A stretch of 43,325 bases of DNA from QAMX01 sp003149835 (GCA_959600635.1 CAUGMN010000012.1:1-43325); one strand, 5' to 3'. Shown: positions 8,064 to 17,411, counted from the first letter of the stretch. The notes: generated by a model from the letters alone, not told the origin. Numbers and translations: made by a program.

Positions 8064-9833
8064 ATGCGATGCAAGGATATTATCCTGAGCTATTTTAAAA
8101 AGCATGGTTTCCGCTATGCGGTCGGTATCGTCCTCGTCATTGTCGCGACGGTCTTCAACGCCGTTCTGCCGCAGTTGCTCGGCAAAGCCATCGATCTGGT
8201 CAAGGCCGCGCGCGAGCCCGGACAATCGGCGCTGCTGACAGAGGTGCGCAACGTCTGTCTGGCGATGTGCGGCTGCGCCGTCGGCGCGTTTATCACGCGC
8301 AACATCTGGCGATACCTGATCATGGGCTTTACCCGTTCTATCGAGCTGCACCTCCGGCACGCGCTTTTTACGCATTTGCAGGAACTCAGCTCGGAATTTT
8401 ATGTAAAAAACAATACCGGCGATATCATTACGCGCGCGATTATTGACACACAGGCGATTCGCCAGATGTTCGGTATCGGCCTGATCGGTATCGTCGACGT
8501 CCTGACGATTAATCTCGTCACGCTCGGCTATATGGTCAGCACGACGAGCATTCAACTGACGCTGATCGCCGTGATTCCGCTTCCCTTTCTGCTTTTCGCC
8601 CTTGTCAAGCTGCGTACCGTCATGCGCCGCAAGTTCACCATCGTCCAGCATACGGTTTCCGATATTGCCGCCAAGGTACAGGAAAATATCACCGGAATCC
8701 GCGTCATCAAGGCCTTTGCGCAAGAAAACAGCGAAAACCGTCTGTTTGAAAAGCTGAGCCGCAGTAAATGGAAAGCCGAAATGGATATGGTTCGCGTCTG
8801 GTCGTTTATCAACCCGTTGTCCTCTTTTGTATTTGGGGCGATTTTCGCCGTGTTTCTCTATTTCGGCGGCCGTATGGTTATCGAAGGTTCGCTTTCTTTG
8901 GGCGAGTTTGTCGCCTTTAATACCTATATCGCCTTTTTGATGGAGCCGATTTCGAGGATCAGCCGCATCATCCAGATTTGGCAGCGCGGCATCGTCTCCA
9001 TACAGCGCATGGACATGATTTTCTCGGCCAAACCCGCGATTGACGACAGAAATGCGGATGGATCGGTTACGTCCCTGGCGCCGCTGACGGTCGATGTGAC
9101 GGATCTCACCTTCCGTTATCCCGGCACCGACAAGGATGTGTTAAAAAATATCACCTTTCATCTTGAAACCGGCGGCGTCCTCGCGGTGATGGGCGCGACA
9201 GGAGCGGGAAAATCCACGCTGATGAGCCTGCTGATGCGCATGTGGAATCCGCCCGACGGCACGATTTCGATCTCCAATCATCCAATCGAGACGGTTCCGC
9301 TCCGGGTGCTGCGCGGTGCGATCGCCTATGTCCCCCAAGAAACGTTTTTGTTTTCCGATTCCATAATGAATAACATCATTTTTTACGACGAGCGGATCAC
9401 AGAGGACGACGCTGTGGAAGCGGCGAAGATAGCCGCGATTCACGACAATATCAGCGAGTTCGCCAAACAATACGATACGACGGTCGGCGAACGCGGAATG
9501 ACGCTGTCCGGCGGGCAGAAACAGCGCGTCTCCATCGCCCGTGCGCTCGCCCGTAAGCCGGATCTGCTGCTGCTTGACGACTGTCTGTCCGCTGTGGACG
9601 CAGAGACGGAACACGTTATTCTGGACAATCTGCGTGCTTATCTCAAAGGCTGTACTACGATTATCGTCACTCACCGCATTGCCGTGGCAGGCATCGCCGA
9701 CCGCGTCCTGCTTCTGAATGAAGACGGGAGTATGGCCGCGCTCGGAACGCATCAGGAGCTGTGCGCGACCAGCCCTGAATACCAGAATTTGTTGGCGATT
9801 CTCGAAGCCGCCAATGAAGGCCGGGAAGGCTGA
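8064..9833 (+). CDS. ABC exporter half-transporter with degenerate ATP site (subunit A)
   Basis: A 589-residue fused membrane and ATPase protein. Six membrane helices occupy about residues 15-310 and the nucleotide-binding domain follows. Walker A is GATGAGKST (377-385), the signature is canonical LSGGQ (481-485), and Walker B is LLLLDD with aspartate at residue 506 in place of the catalytic glutamate. The H-loop is IVTHRIA. An aspartate here is typical of the non-catalytic subunit of heterodimeric exporters such as BmrC/TM287. The partner gene, with the complementary pattern, starts 116 bases downstream. Exported substrate is unknown; multidrug or peptide export is usual. AAAGGAG precedes the ATG. 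Confidence 0.9.
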   Translation: MRCKDIILSYFKKHGFRYAVGIVLVIVATVFNAVLPQLLGKAIDLVKAAREPGQSALLTEVRNVCLAMCGCAVGAFITRNIWRYLIMGFTRSIELHLRHALFTHLQELSSEFYVKNNTGDIITRAIIDTQAIRQMFGIGLIGIVDVLTINLVTLGYMVSTTSIQLTLIAVIPLPFLLFALVKLRTVMRRKFTIVQHTVSDIAAKVQENITGIRVIKAFAQENSENRLFEKLSRSKWKAEMDMVRVWSFINPLSSFVFGAIFAVFLYFGGRMVIEGSLSLGEFVAFNTYIAFLMEPISRISRIIQIWQRGIVSIQRMDMIFSAKPAIDDRNADGSVTSLAPLTVDVTDLTFRYPGTDKDVLKNITFHLETGGVLAVMGATGAGKSTLMSLLMRMWNPPDGTISISNHPIETVPLRVLRGAIAYVPQETFLFSDSIMNNIIFYDERITEDDAVEAAKIAAIHDNISEFAKQYDTTVGERGMTLSGGQKQRVSIARALARKPDLLLLDDCLSAVDAETEHVILDNLRAYLKGCTTIIVTHRIAVAGIADRVLLLNEDGSMAALGTHQELCATSPEYQNLLAILEAANEGREG

Positions 9834-9949
9834 GCGAACCTATTTTTTTCGGCTCAACTGAGAGCCGCAGCGCTGAGGCCGACGTCCGCCGCCGGCGGCC
9901 GATAGACTCTTGTCTCGAAGAAATATGGCGCGGCGGAGAAAGAGGAGTT

Positions 9950-11776
9950 ATGAAACAGACAGCGACGTCTTCCGTCGGTTCGCCGGCCGTCCCGGAAGGG
10001 CGTATGGCCGAATATACGCAGAAAAAGAAGCGCCACACTCTCCTGAGACTGCTTAAAAACTTCGGCTTTCACAAATGGCTGACCGCTTTGACGATCTTCT
10101 TGGCGATCGCTTCCAGCTTGGTACAGGTCGTCAAGCCGTATATTCTGAAACTGGTCATCGATGAGAACTTAGAACTCGGCATCAACGACCTCGCCGCGAT
10201 CGGCCGGCTCTCCCTGCTCTATTTCGTCGTCATTTTAGTTGGCTCTGCCTGTGATTATGCGCAGTCGATTACCTTAGCCTCCTTAGGTCAACGCATCATG
10301 CACCGCATGCGCACCAATCTTTTTGCGCATATTCAGCGCATGAACATGTCGTTTTTCGACTCAAACTCGTCGGGCAGCCTGCTGACGCGCGTCAACAGCG
10401 ACGTTGAATCGCTCTCCGACCTGTTTTCCAGCATTGTCATCCAGTTTGTCAAAGATATCCTGATGATCTTTAATATCTGCGGCGCCATGCTTCTCCTGGA
10501 TGTCAAGCTCGCGCTCTGGTGCTTTACGTGTATTCCGGTCATTGCGGTCATTACGTTTTTTTATCGGACGATGTCCCGCCGCAACTTTATTAAGCTGAAA
10601 GCGCAGCTTTCGCGGCTGAACGGCTTTCTCGCCGAGAATATCACCGGCATGAAAATGGTACAGATCTACTGCCGTGAAAAGCAGAAAAACGACGAATTCT
10701 ATGCGCTCGGCAAAGAATATTACCGGCTCGGCATCGTTGAGATCCTTTTAAACAGCCTTTCCAACCCGTTGATGACCGCTCTCGCTAACTTGGCCACAGC
10801 CATCTTTATCTCCGCATTCGCGCCCTTTGTCATCGGCAATACGCTCGATGTGGGGACGCTGTACGCCTTTACGCAGTATATTAAGCAATTCTTCGGTCCC
10901 ATCGCCAACCTTGCCGAGCAGTTTACCTCCATCCAGTCGGCTCTGATCTCCGCCGACCGCATCTACGATATCGTCGATAAGGTGGACACGCTCGAAGACC
11001 TCGAAGCCGGCGAGCCGCTCGAATCGTTCTCCGGCCATATCGAATTCCGGCACGTCTGGTTCGCTTACACAAAGGACAACTACGTCCTCAAAGACGTGAG
11101 CTTTGAAATCAAGCCCGGTGAAAGCGTCGCCTTTGTCGGCTCAACCGGCTCCGGAAAATCGACGATTATTTCGCTTCTGGCGCGGTTCTATGAGATTCAG
11201 CAGGGTGAAATTCTCATTGACGGCGTAGATATCCGCAAATACAGGCTCACCGATCTCCGCCGCTGCATCTCCGTGGTGCAGCAGGATGTTTTCCTCTTTA
11301 CCGGAGACATCAACTATAACATCCGCCTCAACGAGGAAAGCATCTCCGACAGCGATATCCGGCGCGCCGTGAAAACCGTCAGCGCCGAGTCGTTTATCGA
11401 CAGCCTGCCGAACGGTTATGATGCGCATGTTTCTGAGCGCGGCTCCGAATTCTCGGCCGGTCAGCGTCAGCTGATCGCCTTTGCCCGCGCCGTCGCCGTT
11501 GACCCGTCCGTGCTCGTCCTTGACGAAGCGACGGCAAGCATCGACACGGAAACCGAAGCGGCGCTGTCCCGAGCCATGAAGGCGGTTTCCGCTAACCATA
11601 CAACGATTACCATCGCTCACCGGCTTTCCACGATTTTGGGCTGCGATCAGATTTTTGTGCTCGACCATGGCGTCATTATTGAGCGCGGCAGGCACGAGCA
11701 GCTGGTCGACCAGGGCGGACACTACGCCGAACTGTACAAGATCTCCCTCTCTGCCAACGACAAAACCACTGCGTAA
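9950..11776 (+). CDS. ABC exporter half-transporter, catalytic subunit B
   Basis: A 608-residue partner of the preceding exporter subunit. Six membrane helices lie at about residues 40-345. Walker A is GSTGSGKST (397-405), the signature is altered to FSAGQ (501-505), and Walker B is VLVLDEA with the catalytic glutamate at 526. The H-loop is ITIAHRLS. The altered signature would face subunit A's Walker motifs, giving one degenerate and one working ATP site, as known for heterodimeric exporters. The ATG at 9950 follows AGAGGAGTT; a second ATG 54 bases in is possible. The 116 bases between the two genes contain GC-rich inverted repeats but no gene. A strong terminator follows. Confidence 0.9.
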   Translation: MKQTATSSVGSPAVPEGRMAEYTQKKKRHTLLRLLKNFGFHKWLTALTIFLAIASSLVQVVKPYILKLVIDENLELGINDLAAIGRLSLLYFVVILVGSACDYAQSITLASLGQRIMHRMRTNLFAHIQRMNMSFFDSNSSGSLLTRVNSDVESLSDLFSSIVIQFVKDILMIFNICGAMLLLDVKLALWCFTCIPVIAVITFFYRTMSRRNFIKLKAQLSRLNGFLAENITGMKMVQIYCREKQKNDEFYALGKEYYRLGIVEILLNSLSNPLMTALANLATAIFISAFAPFVIGNTLDVGTLYAFTQYIKQFFGPIANLAEQFTSIQSALISADRIYDIVDKVDTLEDLEAGEPLESFSGHIEFRHVWFAYTKDNYVLKDVSFEIKPGESVAFVGSTGSGKSTIISLLARFYEIQQGEILIDGVDIRKYRLTDLRRCISVVQQDVFLFTGDINYNIRLNEESISDSDIRRAVKTVSAESFIDSLPNGYDAHVSERGSEFSAGQRQLIAFARAVAVDPSVLVLDEATASIDTETEAALSRAMKAVSANHTTITIAHRLSTILGCDQIFVLDHGVIIERGRHEQLVDQGGHYAELYKISLSANDKTTA

Positions 11777-11787
11777 CCTTTTTTCTG

Positions 11788-11825
11788 CTCCGCCCGTATA
11801 TAAACGCGGGCGGAGTTTTTCTCTC
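11788..11825 (+). terminator. Rho-independent terminator after the ABC exporter operon
   Basis: CTCCGCCCG (11788-11796) pairs with CGGGCGGAG (11807-11815) across a 10-base loop and is followed at once by TTTTTCTCTC. Confidence 0.9.
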
Positions 11826-11878
11826 ATGATACATGATGGAAATTGCCGGCGTCTGCACTCCGGTTTTTGATGAATTCG

Positions 11879-11907
11879 TTGACAAAAAAGGGCGTTTCTA
11901 TTATAAT
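11879..11907 (+). promoter_or_regulatory. full-consensus sigma-A promoter of the DUF362 gene
   Basis: TTGACA (11879-11884), a 17-base spacer and TATAAT (11902-11907), 85 bases before the start codon. Confidence 0.88.
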
Positions 11908-11992
11908 TACAGATATTGGCGCTCGCGTTTTGCCGTCGCCGGTTTTACGCGGCCTCTATCTGAAAAACTCATACCGAAAGGATCAAGCTATC

Positions 11993-13072
11993 ATGAAATC
12001 TTCTGTTTTGTTTGCGCCGATTGCCTTTAAATCCTACCACGCTTCCGAGACGCTTCCGGCAAAGTTTGAGCGCCTGCTCGACGCTTCTCCGCTCGCCGCA
12101 GCCGTCAAGGGCAAAAAAACGGCGGTCAAGATGCATCTCGGCCGCTCGATCGGATATGCGACGATCCACCCGATGTTTGTCGAAATCCTGATTTCCAAGC
12201 TCAAAGAATACGGCGCGGACGTTTTTATCACCGACCACATCATCGGCAACGCCCGTTCGCGCGGCTATACGGAGGAGGCGCTCGGCTGCCCGATCATCCC
12301 CTGTTGCGGCGAGGACGGCAAATATTATTATGAAAAAGACGTCGATTTCAAATCGTTCCATAAGGTAGATGTCGCCGGACATATCCACGACGCCGAGGTT
12401 TTAATCGACCTGTCGCATGTCAAGGGACACGGCGTCTGCGGCTTTGGCGGCGCGGTCAAAAATATCTCCATGGGCTGCGTTTCAGACCGGACGCGCAGGC
12501 AGATTCACAGCCTCGAAGGCGGTCTTGAATGGGACGATGGCAAATGCATTCGCTGCGGCGTCTGCGTCGATAACTGCAATCACTCCGCGCTTTCCTTTGA
12601 AAATGACCGCCTGAAAATGAATCAGCATCACTGCACGTCGTGCCAGCACTGTGTCAAGACTTGCCCGACCGGCGCGTTTCAGCTCGATGCCGGCCGCTTT
12701 GAGGATTTTCAGCACGGTATGGCGCTCTGCACGCAGAAATGTCTCGAAAACTTTGCGCCCGGTTCCGTCTATTACATCAATTTCCTGATGAACATCACCG
12801 CGCTCTGCGACTGCTGGGGCTTTACGACGCCGGACATCGTGCCGGATATCGGTATTCTCGCCTCTGACGATATCGTCGCCATCGAGCATGCGTCGCTGGC
12901 TTTGATCAAGACGGAAAACTTTTTGCCGGCGGGTGTTCCGGTCGGCTACGAGCTCGGCGACAAAGGCCACCTTTTTGAGCGCATTCACGGAAAAGACCCG
13001 TATGTTCAGCTGCGCGCGCTCGAAAAGATCGGCTTAGGCAGCTTTGACTACGGCGTGACGGAAATCGAGTAG
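11993..13072 (+). CDS. DUF362 domain protein with two 4Fe-4S clusters
   Basis: A 359-residue cytoplasmic protein. The DUF362 domain runs through about residues 1-175 and includes KMHLGRSIGYATIHPMFVE and LSHVKGHGVCGFGGAVKN. A bacterial ferredoxin module follows: CIRCGVCVDNCN (Cys 185, 188, 191, 195) and CTSCQHCVKTCP (Cys 214, 217, 220, 224), giving two 4Fe-4S clusters. The family's reaction is not established; an electron-transfer role is likely. The ATG at 11993 follows GAAAGGA; an in-frame upstream extension lies across the promoter and is therefore not coding. The lplA gene begins 5 bases after its stop, indicating an operon. Confidence 0.85.
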   Translation: MKSSVLFAPIAFKSYHASETLPAKFERLLDASPLAAAVKGKKTAVKMHLGRSIGYATIHPMFVEILISKLKEYGADVFITDHIIGNARSRGYTEEALGCPIIPCCGEDGKYYYEKDVDFKSFHKVDVAGHIHDAEVLIDLSHVKGHGVCGFGGAVKNISMGCVSDRTRRQIHSLEGGLEWDDGKCIRCGVCVDNCNHSALSFENDRLKMNQHHCTSCQHCVKTCPTGAFQLDAGRFEDFQHGMALCTQKCLENFAPGSVYYINFLMNITALCDCWGFTTPDIVPDIGILASDDIVAIEHASLALIKTENFLPAGVPVGYELGDKGHLFERIHGKDPYVQLRALEKIGLGSFDYGVTEIE

Positions 13073-13077
13073 CCGCT

Positions 13078-14046
13078 ATGGCTTTTTACGCTGAAACGGA
13101 CTGTACCGACCCGTTTGAAAACCTCGCGCGTGAAGCGCTTTTCTGCCGTTTCGCCGCGCAGACGGGAGAGCCTCTCCTCTACCTTTGGCAAAACGCGCCC
13201 TGTGTCGTGATCGGGGTGAACCAGAACCCGTGGCTGGAATGCGACCTGACGGCGATGGACGCCGACGGCGTCATGCTGGTTCGCCGTCGGACCGGCGGCG
13301 GCGCGGTATATCACGACGGCGGCAACCTGAACTATTCGCTCTGCCTGCCGGAGGCGCTGTTTGATGAATCGCGGCAGTACGCAGTTCTCCTCGCCGCATT
13401 GGCGCGGCTCGGCATTTCCGCACAGCGCAGCGGCCGGAATGATATCGTTGCCGGCGATCTGAAAATCTCCGGCAGCGCGTTTCTGCATTCCTGCGGCGCG
13501 GCGTTGCAGCACGGAACCATGCTGATCCGCAGCGAGCTCGGCATATTCGGCAGATATCTGACGCCGGATACGCAGAAGTTTGCTTCCAAGGGCGTTCGCT
13601 CCGTCTCCGCGCGGGTCGGAAACCTGACGGCGCTGATGCCTGCGCTGTCAATCGGAGACGTGAAAGCGGCATTCTATGCGGCGTTTGAGCGCGAATACGG
13701 CGCGCTCTCCCCTGCCACGCCGCCCGAACCGCAGACATTGGCGGCGACGGCCGCCGAGTTCAGCGCCTGGGATTTCTGTTTTGGCCGGACGCCGCGTTTT
13801 GACAAAGAGCTGGCGCGCCGGTTTCCGTTTGGCCTGCTGCGTATCCTGGTCACGGTCGTCAACGGAATCGTCACCGAAGCCGAGGCGGATTCCGATATGC
13901 TGGAACCGGCGTTTCCCGCCCGGCTCGCAACGGCGTTACCGTCTCTGCGCTTTGAGGCGGCGGCATTTTCCGAGGCCGCCTCAAAGCTTGACAGCCCGTT
14001 TGCAGCGGCGGTCGCCGCATGGCTCGCCGATCCGGAGCTGTATTGA
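13078..14046 (+). CDS. lplA: lipoate-protein ligase A family protein
   Basis: A 322-residue enzyme expected to activate lipoate with ATP and attach it to a lysine of E2 or GcvH lipoyl domains. The family hallmarks are present: RRRTGGGAVYHDGGNLNYS (about residues 65-83), KISGSAF with the catalytic lysine (about 129-135), HGTMLI, and SKGVRSVSARVGNL (about 169-182). A C-terminal accessory domain covers about 245-322. The start ATG is 5 bases after the DUF362 stop, with no strong ribosome binding site, so translational coupling is likely. Lipoylated target proteins are not encoded in the window. Confidence 0.9.
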   Translation: MAFYAETDCTDPFENLAREALFCRFAAQTGEPLLYLWQNAPCVVIGVNQNPWLECDLTAMDADGVMLVRRRTGGGAVYHDGGNLNYSLCLPEALFDESRQYAVLLAALARLGISAQRSGRNDIVAGDLKISGSAFLHSCGAALQHGTMLIRSELGIFGRYLTPDTQKFASKGVRSVSARVGNLTALMPALSIGDVKAAFYAAFEREYGALSPATPPEPQTLAATAAEFSAWDFCFGRTPRFDKELARRFPFGLLRILVTVVNGIVTEAEADSDMLEPAFPARLATALPSLRFEAAAFSEAASKLDSPFAAAVAAWLADPELY

Positions 14047-14111
14047 GCAACCGCAGGAATCTTCGGAACATAGAAAATGGATTTTTTCAATAAGATATAG
14101 AACGTAAGGAA

Positions 14112-15392
14112 ATGATGTTTTCGATGCTCGATTTGAAAAAGATAACCGAATCGCTCCGCGACTGCCCCTGCGGCAGAAAGCATGAGATCAACATCCGCGC
14201 TCTGGAAATCGGTTTCGGCAATACGCCGGATACCGGCCGGATCCTGAGAGATGCGGGCTTTGACGGCGCTCTGCATGTTGTGGCCGATCAAAATACGCTG
14301 GCGGCTGCCGCCGGCATTGCGGACGCGCTGCGTACGGCGCGCTTTCGCACCACGCTGACGCTGTTTGACGATTTACAGCTCGCCGATATTGAAGGCGTCG
14401 AGCGCGTCCGCCGCGATATAGCGCGCTGCGGCGCCAAGGCGGTGCTGTCCGTCGGCACCGGTTCTTTGAACGATATCTGCCGCTTTGCCGCGGCGCAGCT
14501 CGATATGCCCTTTGCGATCTATGCGACGGCGCCCTCAATGGACGGTTTCGCTTCCGTAATGGCTCCGATTACGCAAAACGGCTTCAAGCGCACCTTCCCC
14601 GCCAAAGCGCCCGAAGTGATTATCGCCGACAGCGCTGTGCTTGCCAAAAGTCCGGCGGTTCTGAAAGCCGCCGGACTCGGCGATCTGCTCGGAAAATATA
14701 CGGCGCACGCCGATTGGGAGGTCGCCGCCTGCCTGACCGGCGAATATTACTGTGAAAAAATCGCCTCGCTGACGCGCGCGGCGGTAGACGATGCGGCAGA
14801 GCTGGCCCGGCGGTCGGACGCGGAATCGCCGGAATTTTCAGCGTCGCTGATGGAGGCGCTCGTCCTTTCCGGTCTGGCCATGCTCCTTTCCGGCTGCACA
14901 CGGCCCGCCTCCGGCGCCGAGCACCACATCGCTCATTTCTGGGAAATGCAGTATGCGCTCTTAGGGCGGCCGCAGGTCTTTCATGGCAAAAAAGTCGGTA
15001 TTGCCGCAGGGCTGGTCGCCGACGTCTATAACCGGCTCGCGCAGCTCGATACGATTCATGAAATGCGGCGTCCGATCGACTGGACGCGGCTTTCGACCGT
15101 ATACGGGGCGCTCTGGAACGAATGCCGGGCGGAGAATACCCCCAATCCGGTGGATGCGATTCCTGCGGGCGCGGTCGAAAAAAACTGGGAAACGCTGCGC
15201 GCTGCGCTCGCGCGCGTGCCCAAGGGCGACGAAATCCGTGCCTTGATCCGCCGGACCGGCGGCGCGGCGACCTGCGCAGAGGCGGATATCCCCGCCTATT
15301 TGGAGGATCAGGGGCTGCGCTATGGCCGCTATGCGCGTTTCCGCATGACGATGATGCGCCTGCTCGATATCATTGAAGAAAATCCGATTTGA
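14112..15392 (+). CDS. araM: sn-glycerol-1-phosphate dehydrogenase, AraM/EgsA type
   Basis: A 426-residue member of the iron-containing alcohol dehydrogenase superfamily that converts dihydroxyacetone phosphate and sn-glycerol-1-phosphate with NAD(P)H. The nucleotide-binding segment SVGTGSLNDICRFAA and the APSMDGFASVMAPI stretch are diagnostic for this family. Metal ligands are expected in HADWEVA (Asp), GAEHHIAHFWE (His) and VFHGKKVGIA (His). The start is the ATG at 14112 or 14115, near TAAGGA. The next gene, a NagD-type phosphatase, begins 18 bases later, as in the Bacillus araLM pair. Such enzymes make the G1P used in archaeal-type or heptaprenylglyceryl lipids. Confidence 0.88.
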   Translation: MMFSMLDLKKITESLRDCPCGRKHEINIRALEIGFGNTPDTGRILRDAGFDGALHVVADQNTLAAAAGIADALRTARFRTTLTLFDDLQLADIEGVERVRRDIARCGAKAVLSVGTGSLNDICRFAAAQLDMPFAIYATAPSMDGFASVMAPITQNGFKRTFPAKAPEVIIADSAVLAKSPAVLKAAGLGDLLGKYTAHADWEVAACLTGEYYCEKIASLTRAAVDDAAELARRSDAESPEFSASLMEALVLSGLAMLLSGCTRPASGAEHHIAHFWEMQYALLGRPQVFHGKKVGIAAGLVADVYNRLAQLDTIHEMRRPIDWTRLSTVYGALWNECRAENTPNPVDAIPAGAVEKNWETLRAALARVPKGDEIRALIRRTGGAATCAEADIPAYLEDQGLRYGRYARFRMTMMRLLDIIEENPI

Positions 15393-15410
15393 GCCGGAAG
15401 GAGAGCCAAA

Positions 15411-16205
15411 GTGCCTGACATTGAGAATATCCGCTATTTCCTGCTCGATATGGACGGGACGATCTATCTGGGCGACAAGCTGTTTAGCGGAACGCTCCCG
15501 CTGCTCCGCCGAATCCGTGAAAAAAACGGGCGGGCCGTTTTTTTGACAAACAACTCCTCCGCTTCTCCGCGCGATTACATCGACAAACTAAAAAAACTCG
15601 GAATTCCCGCTGCGGACGGCGACGTGTTTACCTCGGGCGACGCCGCGGCGTTCGCGCTGCTGCGCCGGTTTGGCGCGCCGCCGAAAGTCTATCTGCTCGG
15701 CACGCCGCCGTTGGCCGCTCAGCTCGCGGAATACGGCATCCGCACCGTCAACGAGAGCGGAGAGACGCCTGACTGCGTCCTGCTCGGCTTTGATAAAACC
15801 CTGACATACGCGCGGCTGGAAACCGCCTGCCGCTATCTCGCGGCGGGTCTTCCCTATTTTGCGACACATCCCGATCTGACCTGTCCGGTTGAAGACGGGT
15901 TTATCCCCGACGCAGGTGCAATCGCCCGGCTCATCGAAGCGGCTACCGGCCGTGTGCCCGTCGTGTTCGGAAAGCCGGAATCCACGATGGCGGAAGCCGC
16001 CATACAAAAATACGGTTTCGCCAGAGAGGAAGCGGCGATGGTCGGCGACCGCCTCTCGACGGATATCCTCTTCGCAAACAACGCCGGCATGGCGGCCATT
16101 CTGGTTCTGTCGGGAGAAACCGACCTCGCCGCCTATCGCGCGCAAAGCGCCGCGCGCGCCGACTTCATTTATCCCTCTGTCGCCGAGCTCTGCGCGGCGC
16201 TCTGA
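15411..16205 (+). CDS. HAD-IIA family phosphatase (NagD/AraL type)
   Basis: A 264-residue HAD hydrolase. Motif I is LLDMDGTIYLG (nucleophile Asp and acid Asp), motif II FLTNNSS, motif III lysine in FGKPES, and motif IV VGDRLSTDILFANNAGM. The C2 cap domain between motifs II and III defines subclass IIA. The start is a GTG at 15411 after GGAAGGAGAG. It directly follows the AraM-type dehydrogenase, so glycerol phosphate or a related sugar phosphate is a reasonable substrate, as proposed for AraL, but this is inference. A hairpin follows its stop. Confidence 0.88.
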   Translation: MPDIENIRYFLLDMDGTIYLGDKLFSGTLPLLRRIREKNGRAVFLTNNSSASPRDYIDKLKKLGIPAADGDVFTSGDAAAFALLRRFGAPPKVYLLGTPPLAAQLAEYGIRTVNESGETPDCVLLGFDKTLTYARLETACRYLAAGLPYFATHPDLTCPVEDGFIPDAGAIARLIEAATGRVPVVFGKPESTMAEAAIQKYGFAREEAAMVGDRLSTDILFANNAGMAAILVLSGETDLAAYRAQSAARADFIYPSVAELCAAL

Positions 16206-16215
16206 CGGGACTTTC

Positions 16216-16260
16216 CAGCCCATACCGAAGACAATGCGAAGCGTCTCTCCGTATGGGCTG
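16216..16260 (+). terminator. hairpin after the HAD phosphatase gene
   Basis: CAGCCCATAC (16216-16225) pairs perfectly with GTATGGGCTG (16251-16260); an inner AGAC/GTCT pair can shorten the loop. The following AATTTCTGT is only weakly U-rich. Confidence 0.5.
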
Positions 16261-16372
16261 AATTTCTGTATCGCAAAGGCAAACCGGCGATCAGGGGTCA
16301 ATTGATCACCATAGCCGGATTGCCGTACCCATAGAGCGATCTGTCATAAAACACGATATGGAGGTGAGCGCC

Positions 16373-17362
16373 GTGTTATTGATCGGCGTTGACGGCGGCG
16401 GGACGCATTCCCGTCTGATGCTCTCCGACGAAACCGGCCGGATCCTCGCCACCGGCGAGGGCGGCGGAATCAATTTTAACGCCATCGGCATGGAGCAGGC
16501 GCGCGCCAATCTCTTTGACGCCGCCGAAGCGCTGCTCGGCAGTCAGAGCGCCCGCCTGTCGGATTGCAGCCTGCTGTCCGTCGGTTCGTCGGCGCTCGAC
16601 GCCCCTGCCGGAGAAGCGCTGACCGCGGAATTTTGCGGAAGCCGTTTTGCGCCGGAGCGCTGCCTGATGGATTCCGACGCCGCCGTTTCGCTCCTTGCGG
16701 CCACGCGCGGCGAGGCGGGTATCCTGCTCATCGCCGGAACCGGTTCGATGGGCGCGGCCATTGACGCGCGCGGCAACCGTTATGTCGGCGGCGGCTGGGG
16801 CTATCTCCTCGGCGACAGCGGCAGCGGCTTTGACATCGGCCGCCGCGCGCTGCTCGCTGCCGCTGAGGCCGAGGAAGGCGGCGCGCCGACGCTGCTCCGC
16901 GCTCTTTTCCTGCGCCGTTTTGAGCTCAACTCGGTCCGCGCGCTGCTGCCGGTACTTTACGGGCCTGATTTTCATCCGGCTGACCTCGCCGCCTTCGCCC
17001 CCGTCGCCGACTGCGCGGCTGAAAAGGGCGACGCCGTCGCAACGGAAATCCTCGATACCGCCGCTGCGGCCTCTGCCCGTCTCTGCGCCTTTCTGTACCA
17101 ACAATCCGGCGCAGAGCACGTCTATGTCTACGGCGGCGTCTTTGAGCATTCCCACCGCTATAACGCCGCCTTCCTAAACGCGCTGAACGAACTGGGGCTC
17201 GGCCATCTACACGTTTCACCGCCGCTGCTGCCGCCGGAGGCCGGCGCTCTGCTTGCCGCCGCCCATCGGCTTGGCCTCGCGCCAGCAGCTTTTTTAAGCA
17301 AATTGGAGCAATCGATTGAAATAATGCGTAATAAGGCGAAATCAAAAGAAAATGCGAGATAA
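16373..17362 (+). CDS. BadF/BadG/BcrA/BcrD ATPase family, N-acetylglucosamine kinase-like
   Basis: A 329-residue ASKHA-fold kinase. The phosphate-1 loop is GVDGGGTHSRLML near the N-terminus, the phosphate-2 loop is IAGTGSMGAAI, and GGWGYLLGDSGSGFDIGRRAL is the typical GlcNAc kinase segment; VYVYGGVFEHS carries the adenosine motif. It probably phosphorylates GlcNAc or a related amino sugar (for example from murein turnover), producing a sugar phosphate that NagB (41512-42276) could help degrade. The start is the GTG at 16373, five bases after GGAGGTGA; an ATG at 16358 overlaps that ribosome binding site and is unlikely. Confidence 0.82.
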   Translation: MLLIGVDGGGTHSRLMLSDETGRILATGEGGGINFNAIGMEQARANLFDAAEALLGSQSARLSDCSLLSVGSSALDAPAGEALTAEFCGSRFAPERCLMDSDAAVSLLAATRGEAGILLIAGTGSMGAAIDARGNRYVGGGWGYLLGDSGSGFDIGRRALLAAAEAEEGGAPTLLRALFLRRFELNSVRALLPVLYGPDFHPADLAAFAPVADCAAEKGDAVATEILDTAAAASARLCAFLYQQSGAEHVYVYGGVFEHSHRYNAAFLNALNELGLGHLHVSPPLLPPEAGALLAAAHRLGLAPAAFLSKLEQSIEIMRNKAKSKENAR

Positions 17363-17383
17363 ATTCATTTAATTGCGCTCCGC

Positions 17384-17411
17384 CAACTAACAGTCGTCTG
17401 ACTGTTAGTTG
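17384..17411. promoter_or_regulatory. operator-like palindrome 1 upstream of the DUF1836 gene
   Basis: CAACTAACAGTC (17384-17395), GTCT, then GACTGTTAGTTG (17400-17411): a perfect 12-bp inverted repeat. Its core ACAGTC-N4-GACTGT matches palindrome 2. The right arm overlaps the proposed -35 element. It is not followed by a T-run, so a terminator role for the preceding kinase gene is unlikely. Confidence 0.6.

Noticed and set aside
17384..17411. Palindrome as the terminator of the GlcNAc-kinase-type gene
   Set aside because: No T-run follows, and a second copy of the same core lies downstream of the promoter, which fits an operator better.
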